Assembly: GCF_030247195.1 (NCBI RefSeq)
Contig: NC_080672.1
Coordinates: 365,048,271-365,112,270 of the forward strand
Reading direction: 5' to 3'
DNA: 64,000 bases
Source: Topomyia yanbarensis
Taxonomy: Eukaryota; Arthropoda; Insecta; Diptera; Culicidae
The translations under genes and the position numbers were made by a program. Each line of letters starts with the position of its first letter. Within the stretch, counting starts at the first letter, position 1. Positions 56,058-64,000 of this stretch are shown piece after piece. The notes under the pieces are model-generated. The model was not told the origin of the DNA. It searched no databases and saw nothing but the letters and a program-made list of their open reading frames with translations.

Positions 56058-56129
56058 GTATGTATTTACCAGTAGCATCCCTCCTCCAAACATTCCTTTG
56101 CATATCTAGATGTCCTTATCAATTCACAG

Positions 56130-58495
56130 AACAAACATAATGGCACGTCATGTTCAATCGGCTAACCGTTTGGAATAAGCGCTCATCATCGGTTTCATGG
56201 CAGGGAAGTGAGCAGGCAAAAGAAGGCATCGTTTTTTCCGCAAGGTCGCTCTGGTCAAAATTTCAGCGAATTGCAAGGAATAAACCATCCGAGGGACAGT
56301 ACCTGTGCTGATTCAGGACGATTTCCCATACTTTGTACCTTGCTATTGAATTTTAATACCCGATCGAAACGATGGCAAGCGCTGCCGATAACTGGGTCAA
56401 AAAGAAATTTCTGCACTCGGTAAGTGTTTTTTTGTTATAACCTATTTTTGAAGCGATCATTGGGATGGGATGTGAATTTTTCTTTTTAATACAAATAGGT
56501 TAGCGAACTGAGTACATATCACCAAGGATAAGGATTCAGAGCCGGCGGCTGGCAGTCCAGAGAAAGAGAATGCGGAAAAACCTAGTCCACCGGCAGTAGA
56601 ACCAAAGCTGCACCTGATGTTTGGAGTTCGGTAGCTACGGAAATTCTGACTCTAGCAGCTCCAGAAGAAAAACAAGCTGCAAGAGAAAATGGAGAAACAG
56701 ATTCCTCCGCGGAAGATGGAGAGGCATTCAAGTAAGTCGAAATCTGCAGAAAATTTTGATTAGGCCATTAGGAACATTGAGAGCCTCTCTTTGTTTACTT
56801 TCTCCTTCGATTATTATGACGTCACTATAACACTTTGCACTAATTTTCCAGTACATAGCCGATGGTTTTTACTAAAATATTAGGCAAAGAGTTGAGTACT
56901 AAATATTGAAACGACCGAGTAATAAACAGAAGAGAAAGACCCCAAAGAGAATCTCATTGATGCTTACGTCCTATTCTAAATTTTCTCCCGAAATATTCAG
57001 TATCAGCTTTAAAATTATCCATGACTAATCTTTTAGCCCGGCGGATGCAAGTTTGCTAATGAAAAATGTTCGTTAAGGTCTAGTAGAATCAAAGCTGGAT
57101 CTGGAGGTGCAGCGGAAGGATTGGTTGGTTAAAACTTTCGAAGCTTTGCACATGAAGCAGGAATTACTACAGAGAGTCTATGCGATGGGTTTCAACGCCC
57201 CTTCCAAGATTCAGGAGATGGCTGTACCTACTCTGTTGACCGGTCCGCCACGGAATATAATCGCCCAGAGTCAGTCGGGAATAGGAAAAACCGCTGCCTT
57301 CGTGCTGGCAATGCTCAGTTGAGTCCATCAGTTAAAAAACTATCTGCAGGTGATTTGCCTTTCCCCCACGTATGAGCTGGCAATTCAGAAGGGGGAAGTA
57401 GATGCCAAAATGGCAAAGTTTTGTCCGGAAATCAAACTTCCTTACGCCGTTCGCGGTGAGGAGACCATCAAAGGGGCGAAGCTGACTAATCATATCATCA
57501 TCGGAACACCCGGCAAGCTAATGGACTGGGGTATAAAGTTCAGGACGTACGACCTAGTTTTCCCTTTTTGTACTGGACGAGGCGGGTGTTATGGTGGGTG
57601 TTCTTCTTGGCCACGTACGAGCGCGAGGTGATGGAGTTTGTCGAGTACATCGTACCCAATCCGATAGTCATTCGGCAGGCGCGGGAGCAAAAATCACTCG
57701 ATAACATCAAACAGTACTACGTCAAGTTCCGCAACGAGGACGAGAAATTGTGTGATTACCGTCGGACAAGCGATCATTTTCTGTCATATGATGTATAGGA
57801 CAGTTGTAAACTCCAAGTAAACTTATTTTCAGAACTGTTAATCGATCGAAACAGGTACGCAAAACGGCCGGTTGGTTGACCGGCAGGCTGTCCCAGGATG
57901 GTCACTCGGTAGCGGTACTGTCCGGTGATCTAACGGTGGAGCAACGGTTGGACGCTCTGGATCGATTCCGAACCGGACTAGAGAAGGTACAGATTATAAC
58001 GAACGTTTTGTCCAGGGGTAAGTTCCACCACTTGATTCTGGCTACAGCACCAGGTTACGGAGAGATTCTTTCGTCTTAGGTATCGACGTCGAACAGATGA
58101 CCATTGTCGTCAACTTCGACCTGCCGATGGATCAGCAGGGACGAGCCGATTGCGAAACGTATCTACATCGAATTAGACGCACCGGTAGATTCGGTAAGTG
58201 TGACTCATTCTCGTGATCCTATAGATTGTATTTCTTCCCACTTCTTTAACAGAACGGAATCACCATCAACCTAGTGGGCAGTGATCGAAGCATGATGATT
58301 TGCAGATCAATCAAAAAACACTTCCGGAAAAAGATTCAGTTGCTAGACGCGGAGAATTCGGACGAAATTGAAAAGATCGCACCGTATGTTTTCGACCAGC
58401 TACTGGTGAAAGGCGTAGGAGCTTTTTTGGGTCATACTTGTTTTGATTCTGAATTTATAATTTTATTATTTTTTTTATTTCTTGACCTGACATAA
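56130..58495 (+). pseudogene. DDX19/Dbp5-type DEAD-box RNA helicase pseudogene
   Basis: Exon-like blocks with GT-AG boundaries are readable: 56130-56419 (ending with an ATG-led MASAADNWVKKKFLHS), 56499-56731, 57037 onward, and blocks separated by introns at 58018-58079 and about 58195-58252. FEALHMKQELLQRVYAMGF, the Q motif PSKIQE, AQSQSGIGKTAAFVLAML (Walker A), CLSPTYELA and NHIIIGTPGK follow the Dbp5 pattern, as do [27 protein letters not shown] and [12 protein letters not shown]. The family acts in mRNA export at the nuclear pore. Defects: TAA near 57073, TGA at 57320-57322, DEAD changed to DEAG (about 57575), loss of about 45 codons after it including the SAT motif, HRIGRTGR changed to HRIRRTGR, and frameshifts. 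The kept introns indicate a DNA-level duplicate, not a retrocopy. Confidence 0.85.
56768..56978. mobile_element. MITE in helicase pseudogene intron
   Basis: Ends GAGAGCCTCTCTTTGTTTAC with TTTCTCCTTCGATTA, and, read inward from the right, GAGATTCTCTTTGGGGTCTT with TCTCTTCTG, are imperfect inverted repeats. They match the arms of the element at 45249-45487. It sits inside the intron between 56731 and 57037. Confidence 0.6.
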
Positions 58496-59420
58496 GGTAT
58501 ACAAATGTAACCAACAGGGTATCGTAAGCTAATAAATTTACAATTACAATTTAGCTCTACCCAGTTCTATCCAAACATTTGAAAAGGGCCTAACTGCAAA
58601 ATGTAACAAATTGAAATTTCATGTTATCCATTAACAAATATCTACCCGAGCACGTACATAACGCAACATTTGATTATGAAGAATTTTGATAGCGATTTTA
58701 CAACAATTTATAAAAGGGCCTAATTGATTTTTATGACCGAACTGATTATGAAAGGACCTAACTTATTGAAAAGTGCCTAACTAGCAATACACTCGTTTTA
58801 AATGGATTATAACGTATTGTATTATAACTGATTGTAAAAGGCTTTTAACATCTTTTCCATAATTTACATACAGGGCCAATCTGATTTTATGATGTTCAGT
58901 GGGGTCAATCTGACCATCAATTTAGAATTCAGTTAATGGTTATAACTTTCAGTTAAATGGACTTTTAAGAACCCGACTTTGTTTTTTATTTTATTTTGTC
59001 GTTGAACGGCCAGTAGAGAAAGCGGTGGAAAAATTATCCGAAAGACTAACCTTGAAGCAGAAGATGAAAAATATTTTGCTCATTATCATGTGAATCAAAA
59101 TTCCAAGAAGACAAAACATAGCTATAAAAACACAAAAAGATATCTTAACTGATATATGCTTTGAAGCGATTCAAGGCGAAAGTGACTGGGTTTGAATTTA
59201 GTATATTTTTACATTTATTTATTCCTTCATTATTTACTTATATGTTCATTTATTTCTGGGGAAAATTTTCATTAAGTCGTATCGTAAGTAACAATGTTAT
59301 TTTTTTGGTTTACTTTTTACTCTGTAATAAACCAAGCCGTTTAAACATTCGCCCCTTCGTTCTTTGCATAATGTGCTAGACGAAACCATCGTCCTTCGAT
59401 ATGTGCTGAAACATATGTGA
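58496..59420. other. AT-rich sequence with AAAGGGCCTAAC words
   Basis: AAAGGGCCTAA or a close variant occurs about four times between 58580 and 58790, irregularly spaced. A 72-codon hydrophobic frame at 59161-59379 is low-complexity and not called. No gene is supported. Confidence 0.4.
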
Positions 59421-59424
59421 AATG

Positions 59425-59647
59425 TGTAACCGTTGGTTCCATTGCTTAGGTTTTTGTTGTAAATATTATTTGTTTGTCTTTAGAACCTTCACGTTTTTTG
59501 TACTAATTTACACAACAACAGTAAGCAGGGTAGTGAAAGGGTGCGTACCGCTGCAAACTGTCAGCTTGACCCGGTAGCTAGCCGACCCTGCGATACCAGC
59601 AATAGAGTCGGTTCTGCCGTAGAGCCTTGTTCAATCGTTAGGTAACA
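59425..59647 (+). repeat. left LTR (223 bp, internally shortened)
   Basis: Its first 145 bp or so are identical to the right LTR, then it jumps from CAGCTTG to ACCCGGTAGC, lacking about 870 bp present in the right LTR. The last 79 bp differ from the right LTR at about seven bases plus one indel. Confidence 0.85.
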
Positions 59648-59649
59648 AT

Positions 59650-59660
59650 TGGCGCCCAAC
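59650..59660 (+). promoter_or_regulatory. primer-binding site, tRNA-Lys type
   Basis: TGGCGCCCAAC two bases after the LTR is complementary to the 3-prime end of tRNA-Lys (CTT) including CCA, as I recall it, and is a common primer site in LTR elements. The match ends after 11 bases. Confidence 0.65.
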
Positions 59661-60254
59661 TAAAAGTCCGCGAAAGGTAATCAAGGGTTCGGTAGAGTTC
59701 AAAAATCTAAGGATTTTTCCGACGGGAGGTGGCAGGGATTCGTGTAAAGCACGAATGTTTGTGCCCTTCCACTGTCCCACTGCTCCAAAAGAAAAGAAAG
59801 TGAAAGTGACGATAAAACGCGATAAGAGGTCCTGAACGCCAAAGAGGACACTATACGCTTTCCAAAATCGTTTTCTGCGCGAAGAAATTCGTGTTTTTTG
59901 GTTTGCCTTGTGTGTCGTGAACCGTTAATTTTGATTCATTCCATGAAAATTCATAATTTTGCTTTACATACTGTACCGAATCCACATTAGTTTAACAATA
60001 GCACAAATTTTACATACCTTTTTGCAATAATTGAATCATTCATCATTTTATCATCTACGCTTTGCTCTATTTCACTTGTGATCCGCACACAATAGAGCGC
60101 ACCGATGATATAAATTGAACCTTAAAAATTGATCAGCACAAAAATGATCAGAATACGCAGATCGGTTGGATGAGGATCAATCTACCTACGATCCATACCA
60201 ATCTGCTAATCAAAATAAAATTGGAAGATTGCAATTGTGCATAGGAAGTCTTAC

Positions 60255-61275
60255 TTCAGGACAGTCGCTCCCCGTTGGGTACTGATAGCAGTCCCAACCA
60301 GTGTAATACGCCCGGCTTCCATAGCCTGGGTTAATCTAGTAGTGAAATTGAACCTGGATGGTTAAATATTGAAACTTACCGCAAAGATAATAACGCGGGG
60401 AATAGGTGAAATTTTAACTGCATAAAATTTTGTCTGAAATGATGAGGCGGAGAATGAAGTTCGGACCATTTGAAAAGATAGGTTCGGATAGTTTAAAAAG
60501 AAGTTTATTTTAATCATTTACAGGTATTTTGATGGCCGATCGGGCCAGACCGTAAGAATTGAACGGCAGGATCGGATGTTGGCTATGGCCAGAGGGTACG
60601 GACGAAGTTTCCAATTTTTCTCTGGGGCCAACGATTTGGATCCTGTGATCCGTTTGTTTGCTGGTTGGTCCGATGGCATCATAAGTACTGTAAAGGAGAG
60701 AAAGAGAACAATTAGTTTGGAAAAGGAAGATGAACCGAACACGGAAGGAATTGAAATCTCGTCAGTTCGTGTTTCTTGTTCATACTTGCCTTTTTTATTT
60801 TACCACGGGTATCCATAGTCGCACTGGCCGATCCGGGGAACGATGGAGGGGTTAAATGTTTTGCCTTCCATCCGAGCGCCGACGGTGGAGATGCGATGAG
60901 TGGATGGCTCACTAGGTAAAATTGGCCATATCTGTAATAGAAAGAATGGCTCAATTATAACATCCAATTTTTTAATTTGTGCACTTTTACTTACCTGTAG
61001 TGCATCTTGCAAGTCAAGATGGCTTCATGGTTGATCCCGGGAAGATTTGATGGTTACTGCAGGTCAATCTTTCGCAGAAAAATTGCATCCTGGCAGCAAA
61101 ATACCACCACTGGTTATGTCCTAAAAGAGACAATTTTTTAACAATGAACAGCTGTCGAAGGCTAAGTTTCGATATGTTCATTGATAATTTATCACTTACC
61201 TCGATTTTCGTTGAAAATTTGGCCGATTTCAACGATTATTGCACTGAAATTACACTTTTAGCACTTTCGTCACTA
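60255..61275 (-). pseudogene. antisense multi-exon gene fragment inside LTR element, unidentified
   Basis: On the minus strand, GT-AG boundaries define blocks 61200 upward (leader-like), 60995-61120, 60804-60931, 60522-60687 and 60255-60353. The last three join in one phase: RIGQCDYGYP at the end of one block, TYDAIGPTSKQTDHRIQIVG at the start of the next, and NPGYGSRAYYTGWDCYQYP in the last, with one TAG in the final block. Introns are AT-rich; two have pyrimidine-rich ends (TCTATTACAG, CTCCTTTACAG). No in-phase ATG is seen and the 60995-61120 block has stops in that phase. I do not recognise the protein. The direction is opposite to the LTRs, which would let introns survive retrotransposition. 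Confidence 0.4.
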
Positions 61276-61753
61276 AATAAACATTGAGCATAACGATATG
61301 CTCCCATGACATTGGTGTGACGTTTTGTAGCTGACGTGAGAAACGTCAGGTTGCCCGCCGGTAGACTTGCCCGCCTGGGGGTTTGCCGTGGGAATCGAAA
61401 GTGATCTAAAAGTGTTGTAGATACATGTAAATAGGGTGTATACTATTTTGTTGCAAACTTTTGTAAATAGTTCGTCCAATTATTTAAAATGTAGTATTTT
61501 GTTTGTATAGTTGTTTTGTATATATAAATTTGATTTGTACATATTATGTTTGAATTTTTAATTTGTTTATTTATTATTATAATATGTTTGTAAATTATAA
61601 TTATGGTTTCGCGCGTTGTAAATATGTTGTAAATATTGTTTGTAGAATTTTGTGTTCACTTTAAGCCGAGGATGATTTTAGGGAAGCATTTGATTTAAAA
61701 AAATGTAAAATCACTTTGTGCTTTCACATTTTTTTCACCGGAGTGGTGGATAG

Positions 61754-62850
61754 TGTAACCGTTGGTTCCATTGCTTAGGTTTTTGTTGTAAATATTATTT
61801 GTTTGTCTTTAGAACCTTCACGTTTTTTGTACTAATTTACACAACAACAGTAAGCAGGGTAGTGAAAGGGTGCGTACCGCTGCAAACTGTCAGCTTGTCT
61901 CGGTGGGTAGCTGAACCACCCAGCCTGGAGACGCGCGATGCTGAAATTTTAAAAATGGTTTTTGGATAAAAATTGGAGGGAAATGCATCTTAAAATTATT
62001 ATAAAAGGACCAGCAGTTTCAAACTCTGGTCTCTTTTCTATCAGGCGTCCGTGTGCTGAAGTATATTTTATCCGGTGAAGTTAAGTGTATACCCCCCCCC
62101 CCTTTGGGGTGGGAAGTGTGTTATAACGTTTACAGCTGGTTCAGGTAATTCGGATTTTGACCGGAAGAGTCCAGCAGACCATTAAGCAACTTCGCGTTGC
62201 TATTTTCTTCACCAGGACCTCTTAGCGCCGCATCAAATCGTTCAGCACACGGTTCGGCACGCGAATCCGGGAGGATTCCGCGCCTAATCGTAAAGGACCG
62301 TCGTTCGTCATCCGGCGCTGCGCGCCTCCGCTTCATACCCTCGGGCAAAGGCCCTAATCGCAAAGGAGGGTCCCCTCTCGGTGGTGGCCATTGCGGTTAG
62401 CCGCGGTCACGCCGATGCTTGCCAAGGAGGGAAGACGCCTGCCTGCATCCAAGCCAGCAACGCCTGCTGGTCCGTCCACCCGCTGCATCTGGATCACCAT
62501 CGTACCGGTACCGGGGCCTTCATCCGGCCAGTTTCGCCGACGTCCGCGAGGGGATCTCGCCCGTCGGCATCGTCAGCGTCGCGACGCACATCAACAGCAG
62601 CAGTAAAAGTACGGTACGTTGAGTGATAGCAGTAGTGCACACGCCACAATTAGAATACAAATTGTAAATTACACCCCACACCCACACACTACAAATACTC
62701 ACAAATAAAAAGTGTATAAGAAAAGTGAATGGTCTTAGATCTTTGTTCTTGATCCGCGTTGCCCTTGATTACCCGGTAGCTAGCCGACCCTGCGATACCA
62801 GCAAAAGAGTCGCTTCTACCGATGAGCCTTGTTGCATCGGTAAGGTAACA
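61754..62850 (+). repeat. right LTR (1097 bp)
   Basis: Full-length LTR compared with the shortened left one. It contains a C tract (62091-62102), a GC-rich segment (62180-62600), and AATAAA at about 62703 as a possible polyadenylation signal. The purine-rich GGAGTGGTGGATAG just before it is a plausible polypurine tract. Overlapping frames in the GC-rich part are not convincing genes. Confidence 0.8.
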
Positions 62851-62854
62851 AATG

Positions 62855-63090
62855 TTTATGTTAATGCCTATAAACCGAGAAATTATTCATTAATTTATTT
62901 ACCAATTTAATTACTTATTGGTTTATTAATTTCTCTATTTATTTATTATTCATTTATATTTCAGTGTAGATGTCTCACAATCCTTTCTGATTATTTAGGT
63001 TAAATTTTCCTTAAGCGGGTCTGACAGTGCAAAATTTTAAAAAAAATCAGATTTTTATTTTTGGATATTTTGGATCCCTAAGACAAGAAA
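62855..63090. other. AT-rich sequence, no gene
   Basis: TTTATTTATTA-type low-complexity sequence. No supported gene. Confidence 0.4.
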
Positions 63091-63200
63091 TATATGCCCA
63101 AGAAAGGATTTACTCGAATTCAACTTGGTTCGACTGCTAGAGCCCATCAAACTACCAACTATCAATTTTCATATGAGGAGGCTGATAAAATCGGGTCTTT
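63090..63200. repeat. dispersed repeat, second copy
   Basis: Shares CAAGAAAGGATTTACTCGAA, CTGCTAGAGCCCATCAAAC and GGCTGATAAAATC with 27340-27440 in the same orientation. Confidence 0.65.
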
Positions 63201-63204
63201 GGTG

Positions 63205-63395
63205 TATTTAATATTTTATGTTTTTTATTTTATATTTAATATTTATTATTGAATATTTAACATTTAACATTTGATATTTAATATATAAAATATAATATTC
63301 AATGTTTAATATACATATTCAATGCGTGATATTTAGTATTTAATGATCAATGTTTTATATTTGATATACAATACTCAATGATGATGAATGCTCTA
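63205..63395. repeat. ATATTTAAT-rich degenerate minisatellite
   Basis: Words such as AATATTTAACATTTAAC and GATATTTAATATATAAAA recur at roughly 10 to 13 bp intervals. No coding capacity. Confidence 0.7.
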
Positions 63396-64000
63396 CTAGA
63401 CTCGTCACACAAACGTCACATAAATGCGCGCATCACATAGCATCGCTTGAGAACTTCGCGATAATACAAACCCGGTCGCAAACGTGACCGTTCACACACA
63501 CACCGTTACCCACCGTCTAGCATACAAAAAAGCAGCCTGGTGATTAAGTAAACGTGCTATAGCACATACGGTATTCTTGAAGTACAGCAGTTGTTGATCC
63601 GATTGGTTGACGATTCGTTTGACCTTCGGTTTTGTTAAGTGACTAATTTAGTTATATAATATAATCCAGTAATTTGGAATCACGATTCAGACCATGGAAC
63701 ACTTTCCCGGGATTCCTTAAACCTTCTCTAGTGTTTCATGCATTAAGAATTACCACGAATTACTTATGGCAATAAATTTGAATTACGATTCTCACAATTG
63801 TTATACCAAAAATAGGTTTGTATCCGTACTGATTATTGGTAGCATTCCCTGAGACTTCCAGAACCTTTAGTAGTAGCCATTGTTATCATAATCGATTTTT
63901 AACGTCAGCCAAAGTTTAAAGCCTAGAGTTTGGTTCGACCTGAAACCGATTGAGTCGGAGTCGGTTGTTATATTTGCGCTGGAATCCATTCCGGATTCAG
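63396..64000. other. no recognisable gene
   Basis: Less AT-rich than the preceding stretch, with no supported open frame, repeat boundary or splice structure. Confidence 0.4.

Larger units (their letters stand above)
59425..62850 (+). mobile_element. LTR retrotransposon without recognisable gag-pol, carrying antisense cargo
   Basis: Both LTRs start TGTAACCGTTGGTTCC and end GGTAACA. AATG is duplicated at 59421-59424 and 62851-62854. A primer-binding site follows the left LTR. The 2.1-kb interior has no gag, protease, RT or integrase motif; instead exon-like blocks lie on the minus strand at 60255-61120. The tRNA-Lys-type priming and 4-bp duplication suggest Ty3/gypsy-related ancestry, which is inference. 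Confidence 0.8.

Noticed and set aside
56130..58495. Processed retrocopy of a helicase mRNA
   Set aside because: GT-AG introns are retained at several positions and there is no poly-A tail.
60576..60818. Plus-strand 80-codon frame inside the LTR element as gag
   Set aside because: It has no capsid or zinc-knuckle motif, and the minus-strand exon structure explains the region better.
62197..62626. Several overlapping GC-rich frames as genes
   Set aside because: They fall in the GC-rich part of the right LTR in multiple phases and on both strands, which is expected from base composition.

Overview
The window looks like non-genic DNA from a large, repeat-rich dipteran genome, most likely a culicine mosquito. 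This is inferred from the mixture of an R1-like LINE remnant, a BEL/Pao LTR retrotransposon, many hAT-type and TA-type miniature elements, and the dispersed GCCTTTCTC-ended family carrying an AC/GT microsatellite. No intact host gene, tRNA, rRNA or CRISPR array is visible. Nearly everything that can be delimited is a transposable element, a tandem repeat, or a decayed gene piece.

Layout. 1-8 kb: AT-rich DNA with a possible decayed exon, then a 117-bp satellite in three blocks (two minus-sense, one plus-sense 13-unit array) followed by a 27-bp minisatellite. 8.4-13.7 kb: a 286-bp hAT-type MITE, then a CR1/L2-group LINE with ORF1 and a long open RT ORF but most of the endonuclease deleted. 16-20 kb: two partial copies of a CAGGGTGTTT-ended element (one interrupted by a TA-site MITE), another TA MITE, and a decayed R1-type RT. 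21-25 kb: a hAT-type element with a perfect 8-bp duplication and a 1.49-kb element made almost wholly of two inverted arms. 27.5-31 kb: an old hAT-like element filled with younger MITEs, then a LINE fragment. 31-32 kb: a richer, possibly host-derived promoter/5-prime-exon island. 32.5-40 kb: a hAT MITE, then two nested members of one hAT-like family, each with its own 8-bp target duplication; the inner one carries an ORF1-only LINE and a 104-bp near-perfect palindrome. 40.5-46.3 kb: a complete CAGGGTG element, an unidentified coding remnant split by a hAT MITE, and several MITEs. 46.6-53 kb: a BEL/Pao retrotransposon on the minus strand with nearly identical LTRs, intact gag-protease and a broken pol. 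55-58.5 kb: decayed Q-rich exons followed by an intron-retaining DDX19/Dbp5-type DEAD-box helicase pseudogene. 59.4-62.85 kb: an LTR element without recognisable gag-pol whose interior carries, antisense, a spliced-gene-like series of exons. 62.9-64 kb: AT-rich low-complexity DNA.

The elements do not form a pathway; the value of the window is as a record of nested insertion. Target-site duplications (TSDs) let many elements be delimited exactly. The observations most worth following are the antisense intron-containing cargo inside the LTR element, the nested hAT pair with its palindrome-bearing cargo, the ORF1-only LINE, and the codon-multiple 117-bp array. All assignments come from reading the sequence alone; no database search was possible.
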